Below are positions 1 through 7,722 of a stretch of 9,424 nucleotides of DNA, one piece after another (the stretch's first letter is position 1; each line of letters begins with the position of its first letter). Origin of the DNA: Planctomycetota bacterium (GTDB lineage: Bacteria > Planctomycetota > Phycisphaerae > Sedimentisphaerales > Anaerobacaceae). The position numbers and the translations under genes were made by a program. Location of the stretch: contig JABMRO010000604.1 in NCBI GenBank assembly GCA_013202635.1, positions 1 through 9,424 on the forward strand. Direction: 5' to 3'. A model generated the notes under the pieces. That model saw nothing but the letters and a program-made list of their open reading frames with translations. It did no database searches and was not told the origin of the DNA.

Positions 1-564
1 AGCGTAAATGTGATGTAAACTTTTATTAGGATGTGGTGTGTACGAATCGGACTGAAGGTCATAAATCACAAGCCCCGAGGTCGCATAGGGCCTCGCATTG
101 TAACGATCAAATTCTCCCATTAGATAAGCGATTTTTTTGCTGTCAAAACTCCAGCAAGGCTGCCGGGCGTTTCCGGCAATCTTGAAGCGCCCGGTTCCAT
201 CAATCTTCATATAATAGACACTTCGAATCTTTCTTCTACCTATCCCTTCATCAGTAACGAAACAAATCCTTGTACCATCGGGAGAAGCGTGTGGATACAT
301 CTCATCCACATCAGGGGTGTTCGTGAGATTGGTCGGATTGGAACCATCGGCATTTATCAAATACAACTCCCAGTTTTGTCGGCCTTCGGTTTCCCGGTAA
401 GTCTCATACACAATCTTAAAGGGGATATCCTTCAGGCTCAGTTCCGCACGCGGGGATGTAATGCTTCTCGGTCTTAGCTTATTTCGTGTCCGTGAACCGA
501 GAACGGTACTATTGGTTAGAGTGAGAGTGAGTATTATCGATATATAAATGCATAAACTTTTCAT
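1..564 (-). CDS. Exported TolB-like/PD40 beta-propeller protein (partial, C-terminus beyond left edge)
   Basis: The open frame starts at the ATG complementary to 562-564 and stays open for 188 codons to base 1, so the C-terminus is missing. Residues 1-23 form a hydrophobic Sec-type signal peptide (Ile/Leu/Thr-rich core, ending near VLG). Two TolB/WD40-like repeats (PD40 type) are visible: one around residues 66-106, with the typical NADGSNPTNLT turn and then SPDGTRICFVTDE, and one around 118-150, with KIDGTGRFKI and then SFDSKKIAYL. A further strand, GLVIYDL, follows at 164-170. Such propellers act in the periplasm or on the surface as binding scaffolds; none of the visible residues indicates catalysis, and the missing part could carry another domain. 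It lies 82 nt downstream of the DUF1080 gene on the same strand and is probably co-transcribed. The ribosome site is weak, with only a GGGTT stretch upstream. A TTG one codon-group upstream in frame is possible, but the ATG gives the better signal peptide. Confidence 0.8.
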   Translation of the reverse strand, partial: MKSLCIYISIILTLTLTNSTVLGSRTRNKLRPRSITSPRAELSLKDIPFKIVYETYRETEGRQNWELYLINADGSNPTNLTNTPDVDEMYPHASPDGTRICFVTDEGIGRRKIRSVYYMKIDGTGRFKIAGNARQPCWSFDSKKIAYLMGEFDRYNARPYATSGLVIYDLQSDSYTPHPNKSLHHIYA

Positions 565-646
565 TGACAACCCAGTTCTTAATTTTTGCCATTATCACCC
601 GTTATAGTTTTGAAACAAGCTCACATATGATTTTCGGCAAGAACAG

Positions 647-2233
647 TTATCCCTCGGGCAGTTCCAAAACGCAAAAATCATCAAATCGAATCCAGTGCTC
701 GGCATTGGCAGGACCATTGTAGCATTGAATGCTGACCTGGTCATCACCCGGTATAGGCAGTTTACCTGTAGCCGCAGTTTGAAATTCACCCTCGGCATTC
801 GAACGGAACTGGGCAATGAAATTACTCTTCGTTACAATTAGCCGAAGCTGGACCGTCTTGCTCGCCATAGGCTTCCTTCCCGGAATAATCATCAGTTCTC
901 CATTAACCAGCTCCTTAACAAGCTTAAACACGGGTTTACCGTTGTTATACCAGGTTATTCCGGCCTGCTCATACTGTTGTGTAGGTTTGGTTGAATTTGT
1001 CACCGTTACATCAATGGCATATTTGCCCCGGCTGCGATCCGGCGCCTGACGAACCAAGGCATTTTTGACATTATGCGCCACGCCCGGCTCAACGCGAATC
1101 TCCAGGGCGCCCCGCCGGATACGCCAAGTTTGAGGATTTTCCCGCAGCCATGTCCAGCCTCCAGCTAACTTGCCCTCAAATTGTTCCTCAAAGATGACTG
1201 TCTGCCGATTACCCTTATCTTTGATAATCGGTGTGAGAACGATATTTCGATAACTGATGGCTGAGTGGTCACCTTGTAGATAGATTGGACCAGGTTTGAA
1301 TTCATCCGACCACATTGCGCCTCCGGTGCAACCCAGGAGCGGCTCATTGTTAATAATCACTTTATCATTCAGTTCCACTGTTACGTGGCGATCCAAAAGA
1401 GTGATATTCATAGTCTGCCATTGCCCCGCCGGCTTCTCAGCATTGACAATAGGTTTAATTCGGCTATAAATTCCTCCCATATTATGTGAATCGAGCTGCC
1501 TACCATACGAATCGCTGACCTGAATTTCATAGATACCTCGCAGATAAATCCCGCTATTGTTCCTCCTTGCAACGTTCACTTCTAATTTCAGGTTGAAGTC
1601 CTCGAATTCGGCTACAGTGCGAAGGTTGCCATAGGAAATATGACGTTTACCCTTTTGCTGAACAGGGTTATTAACAAGAATCCCATCTTCTACTGACCAG
1701 CCGTTGGTCTGCCCTGGATTAGTCAGCTTCCAGCCATCGAGACTGGTTCCATTGAATAGGACAATAGGTTTGCCGTATTTGACCCTGGACAAGTCCGGCT
1801 TCGGAGGCAGCGGAGGAATCCGCTTGCCGGTAAATTCTCTCCGACTCACACCTTTTCCATTTGTGCGAGGCCGGATTTGTGTCAAATACAGGATATCACC
1901 CGAAACCTTCGCCAAAATCGTTTCAGTAAAAGTATCCTCCCAAACCACAGTACCGTTGGCGTCTTTACGTTCAACGTCATAAACACGTGTAACATGTAAA
2001 GTATCACCGTCAACATATGCACTGGACATTCGGACTACACTGCCCCCACCCCACAGGATGCTCGCATTCAGCCCCCCGTATTTCTGTTCGACACCAAGCC
2101 AGCCGGCACCACCGCCGGGAATCGTTAATGCCCAGCGCCCAATAAAGGGATTGGCTGATTCGGCAGCAGGAACTGATAAACAGAGAAAACATAAGGCCAA
2201 GAATACTGAGGTATAACGAATGCTTTTACTCAT
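647..2233 (-). CDS. Exported three-domain protein with DUF1080 (3-keto-disaccharide hydrolase family) core
   Basis: This 528-residue protein is predicted to be exported. Residues 1-26 are a Sec signal peptide ending in AAES. Residues about 28-140 form a small beta-rich, lipocalin-like domain (opening NPFIGRWALTIPGG), followed by a proline-rich linker PPLPPKPDL. Residues about 155-336 are a DUF1080/PF06439 jelly roll, recognised by IVLFNGTSLDGWK, NGWSVEDGILV, NNSGIYLRGIYEIQVSDSYG, QWQTMNITL and the closing GPIYLQGDHSAISYRNI. Residues about 345-525 look like a second concanavalin-type jelly roll (DUF1349-like: FEEQFEG, WRIRRGALEIRVE, YEQAGITWYNNG, WIRFDDF). Members of the DUF1080 family are known to hydrolyse 3-keto-glycosides or bind carbohydrate; which applies here cannot be told. 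A clear Shine-Dalgarno (GAAAGGTG, complement of 2241-2248) lies 7 nt before the ATG. It is the first gene of a probable two-gene unit with the downstream propeller gene. Confidence 0.88.
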   Translation of the reverse strand: MSKSIRYTSVFLALCFLCLSVPAAESANPFIGRWALTIPGGGAGWLGVEQKYGGLNASILWGGGSVVRMSSAYVDGDTLHVTRVYDVERKDANGTVVWEDTFTETILAKVSGDILYLTQIRPRTNGKGVSRREFTGKRIPPLPPKPDLSRVKYGKPIVLFNGTSLDGWKLTNPGQTNGWSVEDGILVNNPVQQKGKRHISYGNLRTVAEFEDFNLKLEVNVARRNNSGIYLRGIYEIQVSDSYGRQLDSHNMGGIYSRIKPIVNAEKPAGQWQTMNITLLDRHVTVELNDKVIINNEPLLGCTGGAMWSDEFKPGPIYLQGDHSAISYRNIVLTPIIKDKGNRQTVIFEEQFEGKLAGGWTWLRENPQTWRIRRGALEIRVEPGVAHNVKNALVRQAPDRSRGKYAIDVTVTNSTKPTQQYEQAGITWYNNGKPVFKLVKELVNGELMIIPGRKPMASKTVQLRLIVTKSNFIAQFRSNAEGEFQTAATGKLPIPGDDQVSIQCYNGPANAEHWIRFDDFCVLELPEG

Positions 2234-2273
2234 AAGAAATCACCTTTCAAAGTATTGAAATATTAACTCACAT

Positions 2274-2302
2274 ATCTTATGCTCTCAGGAGTAAATTGTC
2301 AA
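2274..2302 (-). promoter_or_regulatory. Sigma70-type promoter for the DUF1080 gene
   Basis: On the minus strand a perfect TTGACA -35 box (complement of 2297-2302) is followed by a 17-nt spacer and TAAGAT (complement of 2274-2279, 4 of 6 consensus bases). The predicted start near 2267 gives a leader of about 33 nt that contains the GAAAGGTG ribosome site. Spacing and position are ideal; the call rests on pattern alone. Confidence 0.6.
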
Positions 2303-2376
2303 CCGGATTTACCCATTTATACATCTCGGGCCGCGCTACCTTAATAGCCCTCATTATCATCATTTTCTGTTAGAAC

Positions 2377-2405
2377 TTGAAAGAGTTGCTATTTGATTGT
2401 ATATT
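2377..2405 (+). promoter_or_regulatory. Candidate promoter for the glycosidase-peptidase operon
   Basis: TTGAAA (2377-2382), a 17-nt spacer and TATATT (2400-2405) fit a sigma70 promoter directed at the Tat-exported hydrolase gene. Transcription would start near 2412 and leave a leader of about 100 nt. The region is A/T-rich, so a chance match is possible. It points away from the promoter at 2274-2302, so the 280-nt gap 2234-2513 serves both units. Confidence 0.4.
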
Positions 2406-2513
2406 TATATAGGCGGGGAAACAGGAGGCCGTGGTAGGTATTAATAAACAGGGTATTGGGCGCATTGACTCGGACAATAGAAACTGTGAAATTGAACCGG
2501 AGAGCCATAAATC

Positions 2514-4574
2514 ATGGATCAAATAGAACCACATACTTCACACTATATCGACAGACGCCGATTCATGGTATCTTTAGGGGCAGGGGCTATCGGAGCGGCT
2601 ACAGTTTACGCCTCGGCAGACACGCACAGACCGGGCAAAAAGGACAACATGGCAAGGATCTCCACCGGTTGGCTGAATCCACCAGCCGAGTTCTCCCTGT
2701 GCCCGTTCTGGTTTTGGAACGATGAGCTCTCGGAACAAGAGATTATTCGCCAAATCGAAGATTTCCGGGCACATGGTGTCTATGGATTCCTGATTCATCC
2801 ACGGGCAGGGCTGCCCACAAGCATCGGTTGGATGAGCAAGAGCATGATTAAGTTCATGCGTATTGCTATCGAACATGCGGCCAAACACGGCATGTGGGTA
2901 TTACTTTATGATGAAGGTATGTACCCGAGCGGCTCATCGAGCGGACAGGTTGTTAAAGAGAACTCTACCTTTCGAACACGCGGTCTGTTTGCCATTGACC
3001 TTGATGAGACAGAACCGGGTACACAGAAATACGATATACATATCGGCGCAAATGGGGAACCTGAGCTTGCTCCTGGCCAAAATCTCGTGACAATTATTAA
3101 ACGCAAACGAAACGGACATCGAATAGCCGTTATTGACAGGGCTATCAGGGATGGGTATTCTATAATTCGCGGATTACACTTCCTTGAGGATGATCCGCCC
3201 AGACGAGCTAACCATAAAGAAGTTCCTGAGAACTCGCCGCCTGCAGCGGACATTCTTAATCCGGAGGCTGTGGCTTGTTTTATTCGCCTGGTATATCAGC
3301 GTTACTACGATGAGTTCAAAGAACATTTCGGAAAAACAATTCATGCCGTATTTACAGATGAGCCATCTTTTCTGGCCAAACGCTCCGAGCGAGGCGCTGT
3401 ACCCGGCACAACAGGCATACTCGAGCACGTGAACCGAGTTTTTGGCTATGACTTCACACCCTACCTTCCCGCTCTTTGGTATAAAGATGAACCCGATTCT
3501 GATCGGTATCGCCGTGACTACTTTCGGGCCCTACAGGTAAGGCTTGAAGAAACATTTTACAAACAAATTTCTCAGTGGTGTGATTCTCACGACATCGGCC
3601 TAACCGGACACCCAGCCGCCCCTGATGATATCGGGCATCTGAGGCATTTTCACACACCGGGACAAGACATTGTCTGGCGTTATATCGAACCGAACAAAGC
3701 CAATGCTTTAGAGGGTTCCCAATCAACTCAGGGCAAGTGCGCCTCTTCGGCGATGATCCATCTCGGCCGAAGGCGGAACTTGAACGAATACTGCGGAGCC
3801 TATGGACACAATTTTACTTTCGATGAGATGAAATGGCTGACCAACTGGCTCATTGTACGTGGCTGCAATATGCTGGTTCCACATGCCTTCTATTACTCGG
3901 TTCGAGGTCCTCGCATCGATGAGCGTCCACCTGACGTCGGCCCCAACAGTCCCTGGTGGAATCACTATAAGCTCTTTGCCGATGCGAGTCGCCGTCTGTG
4001 TTGGCTAAACACTGACAGCAAACACGTCTGCTCTCTTGCGATCCTCGGCCTTAACGACTACCTGCCGTGGCAGGCCGCCAAAGTCTGCTTCCAAAACCAA
4101 CTCGATTTCAATTACCTTGAAGCCAGACACCTGTGGGAAGATGCGCAAGTAAGACCGGACGGAATCCATATTGCAGGCATGCACTATAAGGCGTTAATTG
4201 TTGAATTCGATCCGCCTCTAAAAGCAAAAGAATCGCTACAGGTTTTGGAGAATGCCGGACGCCTTATCCAAAGGGAAAAAGCAAAAAGTGAAATGTTACT
4301 GCTCCAAAAAATTGACAGCTTGATACCTAAAGACATCAGTTTTTCACCTGCTGAGCCAGACCTTAGATTCCGTCACGTTGTAAAAGACAGAATCCACTAC
4401 TACATAATCTTCAACGAAGGTCAAAAGCACGTCGCATTCAGGCTGACTGCTTCGACTCAAGGGCAGCGTTATTTACTTGACCCTCAAACCGGGCAACAGA
4501 ATGCGGTCGATGCTGATATGTTACTACAAATGCGGCCTCATGAGCTTAAGGTGCTAAGTATTGTGAGTTCGTAG
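2514..4574 (+). CDS. Tat-exported glycoside hydrolase, GH106-like (alpha-L-rhamnosidase-related) TIM-barrel protein
   Basis: This 686-residue protein is predicted to cleave glycosidic bonds outside the cytoplasm. The N-terminus carries a twin-arginine signal (DRRRFM at 13-18, then a hydrophobic stretch and an ASA cleavage site near 33-35), implying export in the folded state. The barrel opens with PFWFWNDELSEQEIIRQI (64-81) and GVYGFLIHPRAGLP (88-101), followed by GMWVLLYDEGMYPSGSSSG (126-144). These blocks recall a broad group of PVC-phylum proteins distantly related to GH106. Candidate catalytic carboxylates are E283 in VFTDEPSF and E425 in LNEYCGAYG, with E134 in LYDEG nearby; the assignment is by motif only. 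WLTNWLIVRGCNMLVPHAFYYS (441-462) is another family-typical block. It is shorter than the roughly 1000-residue GH106 enzymes, lacking much of the C-terminal beta-sandwich. A GGAGAG ribosome site (2499-2504) lies 9 nt before the ATG. The S9 peptidase gene follows after 54 nt. Substrate unknown. Confidence 0.8.
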   Translation: MDQIEPHTSHYIDRRRFMVSLGAGAIGAATVYASADTHRPGKKDNMARISTGWLNPPAEFSLCPFWFWNDELSEQEIIRQIEDFRAHGVYGFLIHPRAGLPTSIGWMSKSMIKFMRIAIEHAAKHGMWVLLYDEGMYPSGSSSGQVVKENSTFRTRGLFAIDLDETEPGTQKYDIHIGANGEPELAPGQNLVTIIKRKRNGHRIAVIDRAIRDGYSIIRGLHFLEDDPPRRANHKEVPENSPPAADILNPEAVACFIRLVYQRYYDEFKEHFGKTIHAVFTDEPSFLAKRSERGAVPGTTGILEHVNRVFGYDFTPYLPALWYKDEPDSDRYRRDYFRALQVRLEETFYKQISQWCDSHDIGLTGHPAAPDDIGHLRHFHTPGQDIVWRYIEPNKANALEGSQSTQGKCASSAMIHLGRRRNLNEYCGAYGHNFTFDEMKWLTNWLIVRGCNMLVPHAFYYSVRGPRIDERPPDVGPNSPWWNHYKLFADASRRLCWLNTDSKHVCSLAILGLNDYLPWQAAKVCFQNQLDFNYLEARHLWEDAQVRPDGIHIAGMHYKALIVEFDPPLKAKESLQVLENAGRLIQREKAKSEMLLLQKIDSLIPKDISFSPAEPDLRFRHVVKDRIHYYIIFNEGQKHVAFRLTASTQGQRYLLDPQTGQQNAVDADMLLQMRPHELKVLSIVSS

Positions 4575-4628
4575 CAAAGGCCAAGATAATACGCTTTAAT
4601 ATGAAAAGCAGGAGGTAGGATAGAAACC

Positions 4629-7163
4629 ATGAAAATTCCCATTGGACTAAACACTCTAATCCAAACTGCCGTATTAGCGGCGTCCCTCTTTGCAACTCAG
4701 AATGCTGCCGCCCAGGGAACCCGTAGCGACTATGAGCGAGCGTTAAATCTGAATAAAACCATAACCAATAAAGTATTTAAGAGCCGCGTTGTTCCGCATT
4801 GGCTGCCGGACAATACGCAGTTCTGGTATCGCAATGACCTGAGCAATGAGACACGTGAGTTTATCCTCGTCAATGCAGAAACCGGCATACGACGACCGGC
4901 GTTTGACCACAGCCGTCTTGCCGCAGAACTTTCCAAAGCCACAGGAGAAGAAATACAGGCAGATCGGCTTCCAATTGACAATCTCGGATTCAGCAAATCC
5001 GGTTCAGAGCTTCTGTTCAGAAGTCAAAGCAAAAGGTGGAAATGTGATTTGCAAAATTATGAGATTCAGGAGGTTTCACAGGAGGAACAAACGATTACAT
5101 CGCTTGAACCGCTCGCCCGGGTCAGTGCAAGCACTCGGACCGGACAAGAGACTTCCATCACATTCATTAATCGCATCAAGAACGATGTGAAGGTTTATTG
5201 GCTGGATTCCGAGGGGCAGCGACGTCACTATGCCACGATCCATACCGACCAAACTCATCAGCAGCATACATTTGCCGGACACGCCTGGCTGGTAACCGAC
5301 GATGCCGGAAAGACCCTGGCTGTGTTTGTAGCCACTGAAGAAGCAGCAGATGCCCTGATAGATGATAACCTTGATAACAGGACTATCAAACGAAAGACAA
5401 ACAAAGAAACAAAGCAAAGTGGTGAATCGCCCGATGGCAAATGGCTCGCCTTTATAAAAGACTATAACATCAGCGTTCGGAATCTTGAAAGCGGTGAGGA
5501 ATTTACTCTTAGCAGCGACGGCACCGAAGAAGACGCATATTCGAAACGTTTTCGATGGTCTGGGGATTCCCAAAAAATTGTCGTGCTGCGTATTCACAAA
5601 GGTGATGACAGGAAGATTTATTTTATCGAATCGTCACCCAAAGACCAGTTACAACCCAAGCTGCACACAATTTCTTATGCCAAACCCGGCGACCGCATTC
5701 CGATTTCAAAGCCGCAATTGTTCAACGTCGTCCATAAACGTCAAATTCCTGTTTCAGATGAGCTTTTCGGGAATCCCTGGAGTATTTCGGATATTCGCTG
5801 GTCGCCTGACTCAGATCGGTTCACTTTCCTCTACAATCAGCGTGGTCACCAGGTACTGCGCATCATAAGCGTAACCGCTGATACCGGCGAAACGTCCACC
5901 ATCGTGGATGAACAGAGCAAAACATTCATTGATTATACAGGCAAGCGATTCAGTTATTACCTCGACTCCGGGGAGGAAATCATATGGATGTCGGAACGCG
6001 ACGGCTGGAACCACCTCTATCTTTACGACGCAAAAACCGGTCGTGTGAAAAAACAAATCACTCAAGGACAGTGGGTCGTGCGCGGTGTCGAGAAAGTCGA
6101 TGAAGCCAAACGACAAATATGGTTTAGAGCCAGCGGCATCCGTGAAAGGCAGGATCCTTACTACGTCCATCTTTGCCGTGTCAATTTTGACGGTTCAGGT
6201 CTTATCGTGCTGACCGAAGGCAATGGTACACATGAAGTCGTGTTTTCACCGGATCGCCGGTTCTTCTTCGACCGATGGTCCAGGGTTGATCAGCCCCCCA
6301 TTACCGATTTACGCGATGCCAACGATGGAAAACTAATTTGCGAATTGGAACGGGCCGACTGGAGCGAACTGCTTAAAACCGGTTGGTGTCCGCCAGAGCG
6401 ATTTGTCGCAAAAGGTCGAGACGGTAAAACGAACATCTACGGTATCATCATTCGCCCAGGCAATTTCGACCCGAATTATAAATACCCCGTGATCGAGCAG
6501 ATTTATGCCGGTCCCCACGGTGCCTTTGTCCCGAAATCCTTCGGCATAAAGACCCGTCAGCATGCTATTGCTGAACTTGGTTTTATTGTTGTGCAGATTG
6601 ACGGCATGGGCACCTCGCACCGCTCAAAAGCATTCCACGACATTTGCTGGAAAAATCTCGGCGACTCAGGCTTTCCCGACCGTATTTTGTGGATGAAAAC
6701 AGCCGCTGCAAAGTATCCCCAGATGGATCTTACACGAGTTGGCATCTATGGCGGTTCAGCGGGCGGACAAAGCGCGCTGCGTGCACTGCTGGCTCATGGC
6801 GATTTCTACAAAGTTGCGGTCGCCGACTGTGGTTGTCATGACAACCGAATGGACAAGATTTGGTGGAACGAACTCTGGATGGGCTGGCCTGTTGGGCCAC
6901 ATTACGAAGAACAATCGAACGTTACACAAGCCCATAAACTACAAGGCAAACTTCTGCTCACTGTAGGAGAACTCGATAAGAACGTGGACCCCGCTTCAAC
7001 CATGCAGGTAATAGATGCGCTCGTTAAAGCAGACAAGGATTTCGACATGCTGATGGTGCCAGGCCGTGGCCATGGTGTGGGTGAAACACCCTATGCCAGT
7101 CGGCGACGAATGGATTTCTTCGTGCGCCACCTGTTGGGTGTAGAACCACGCAGTCAGCCGTAA
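4629..7163 (+). CDS. Exported S9-family (DPP IV-type) serine peptidase with an inserted VHL-like beta domain
   Basis: This 844-residue protein should act in the periplasm or outside the cell and cleave peptides, probably next to proline. Residues 1-29 are a Sec signal peptide (cleavage near AAAQ). Residues about 30-560 form a DPP IV-type propeller (SPDGKWLAFIKDYNISVRNL at 267-286, DIRWSPDSDRFTFLY at 388-402, WMSERDGWNHLYLYD at 453-467). It is interrupted at about 167-246 by a VHL-like domain (separate entry). Residues about 590-835 are the alpha/beta hydrolase. S710 in GGSAGG is the nucleophile, D783 in GELDKNVDP and H815 in GRGHGVG complete the triad, and Y626 in IYAGPHG matches the oxyanion-hole tyrosine of DPP IV. 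GGSAGG replaces the usual GWSYGG, and no WVYEEEVF helix is evident, so strict dipeptidyl activity is uncertain. AGGAGGT (4610-4616) lies 12 nt before the ATG. It is probably co-transcribed with the hydrolase gene 54 nt upstream. Confidence 0.92.
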   Translation: MKIPIGLNTLIQTAVLAASLFATQNAAAQGTRSDYERALNLNKTITNKVFKSRVVPHWLPDNTQFWYRNDLSNETREFILVNAETGIRRPAFDHSRLAAELSKATGEEIQADRLPIDNLGFSKSGSELLFRSQSKRWKCDLQNYEIQEVSQEEQTITSLEPLARVSASTRTGQETSITFINRIKNDVKVYWLDSEGQRRHYATIHTDQTHQQHTFAGHAWLVTDDAGKTLAVFVATEEAADALIDDNLDNRTIKRKTNKETKQSGESPDGKWLAFIKDYNISVRNLESGEEFTLSSDGTEEDAYSKRFRWSGDSQKIVVLRIHKGDDRKIYFIESSPKDQLQPKLHTISYAKPGDRIPISKPQLFNVVHKRQIPVSDELFGNPWSISDIRWSPDSDRFTFLYNQRGHQVLRIISVTADTGETSTIVDEQSKTFIDYTGKRFSYYLDSGEEIIWMSERDGWNHLYLYDAKTGRVKKQITQGQWVVRGVEKVDEAKRQIWFRASGIRERQDPYYVHLCRVNFDGSGLIVLTEGNGTHEVVFSPDRRFFFDRWSRVDQPPITDLRDANDGKLICELERADWSELLKTGWCPPERFVAKGRDGKTNIYGIIIRPGNFDPNYKYPVIEQIYAGPHGAFVPKSFGIKTRQHAIAELGFIVVQIDGMGTSHRSKAFHDICWKNLGDSGFPDRILWMKTAAAKYPQMDLTRVGIYGGSAGGQSALRALLAHGDFYKVAVADCGCHDNRMDKIWWNELWMGWPVGPHYEEQSNVTQAHKLQGKLLLTVGELDKNVDPASTMQVIDALVKADKDFDMLMVPGRGHGVGETPYASRRRMDFFVRHLLGVEPRSQP
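5148..5327 (+). other. Segment encoding a von Hippel-Lindau-like beta domain inside the S9 peptidase
   Basis: Residues 174-233 of the peptidase align by eye to the human pVHL beta domain as I remember it. From F76 to D121 of pVHL (F179 to D224 here) no gap is needed, and 15 of 46 positions are identical. Conserved landmarks are FxNR (179-182), WL (191-192), G196, Y201, T203, GHxWL (217-221) and D224. The pVHL residues that contact hydroxyproline (W88, Y98, S111, H115, W117) correspond to W191, Y201, T214, H218 and W220. The alpha domain that binds elongin C in eukaryotes is absent: after about residue 246 the chain returns to propeller sequence. The role as a (hydroxy)proline-binding module is inferred. 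Confidence 0.82.
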
Positions 7164-7579
7164 ATCGAAAGTAGGACACCTAACCATAGCTCTCATTTAA
7201 CACCGTTTCGCCTATTGGCGAGTGAATATGTTGGAGATGATATACTGCCCCCCCTACCACTCAGATATACAACTATCGTTGTCAGATCGATGAGCTGGCT
7301 GTTATATGTTTTCCGGACAAGTTAAGATGAAAAGAACGAGAGAGATGGGGTGATTGGATGCAATTTTTCAGCAGCGCAAAAAAGAAGGAGACAGGCGATT
7401 TGTATTCAGCTTTTCTTCACCCAGTCTCCATATTGCATAGTGCCTTCATGTGCATTATCGTGGTTAATGCTTTACAGCGTAAGCCGCCTTACTTGCACTC
7501 ACAACATAGCAAGTATACAAAATATCAACAGCTCTGTCAAGAAAATTTAGTGATATGGCGGGTATTCTCTTTGAATTTT

Positions 7580-7636
7580 AAGGTCCGATTTTCGAAAACA
7601 GACCTTATGATACCCCGAAGGACGATTTGGTCCTTT
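7580..7636 (+). terminator. Two adjacent hairpins, possible terminator or leader structure
   Basis: The first hairpin pairs AAGGTC (7580-7585) with GACCTT (7601-7606), and its 15-nt loop contains the palindrome TTTTCGAAAA. The second pairs AAGGAC (7618-7623) with GTCCTT (7630-7635) around the 6-nt loop GATTTG and is followed by TTTAATTACTTTT, a poor but U-rich tail. It could end read-through transcription from the peptidase operon about 450 nt upstream, or it could act in the leader of the downstream pair. The stems are short, so confidence is low. Confidence 0.35.
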
Positions 7637-7722
7637 AATTACTTTTAGGAGTTTAACATTGATGGACATCTCGTGAAAAATCACAAATAAAATGAGCTGA
7701 TTTTAAAGGCCGTTAGAATCAT

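Noticed and set aside
289..477. 62-codon plus-strand frame
   Set aside because: Shadow of the TolB-like propeller gene on the minus strand, which carries a signal peptide and PD40 repeats.
2906..3253. 115-codon open frame on the minus strand
   Set aside because: Antisense to conserved barrel motifs of the glycoside hydrolase; no recognisable domain.
5076..5597. 173-codon open frame on the minus strand
   Set aside because: It lies antisense within the S9 peptidase, whose motifs run through the whole region; its composition (Phe/Cys/Ser-rich) is typical of an antisense frame.
7207..7222. Hairpin TTCGCC-TATT-GGCGAG as terminator of the peptidase operon
   Set aside because: The stem is only about six pairs including a wobble, and no T-run follows.
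7350..7648. Two overlapping plus-strand open frames of 66 and 96 codons
   Set aside because: No ribosome site of quality, no motif, irregular amino-acid composition; they overlap each other and the hairpin region.
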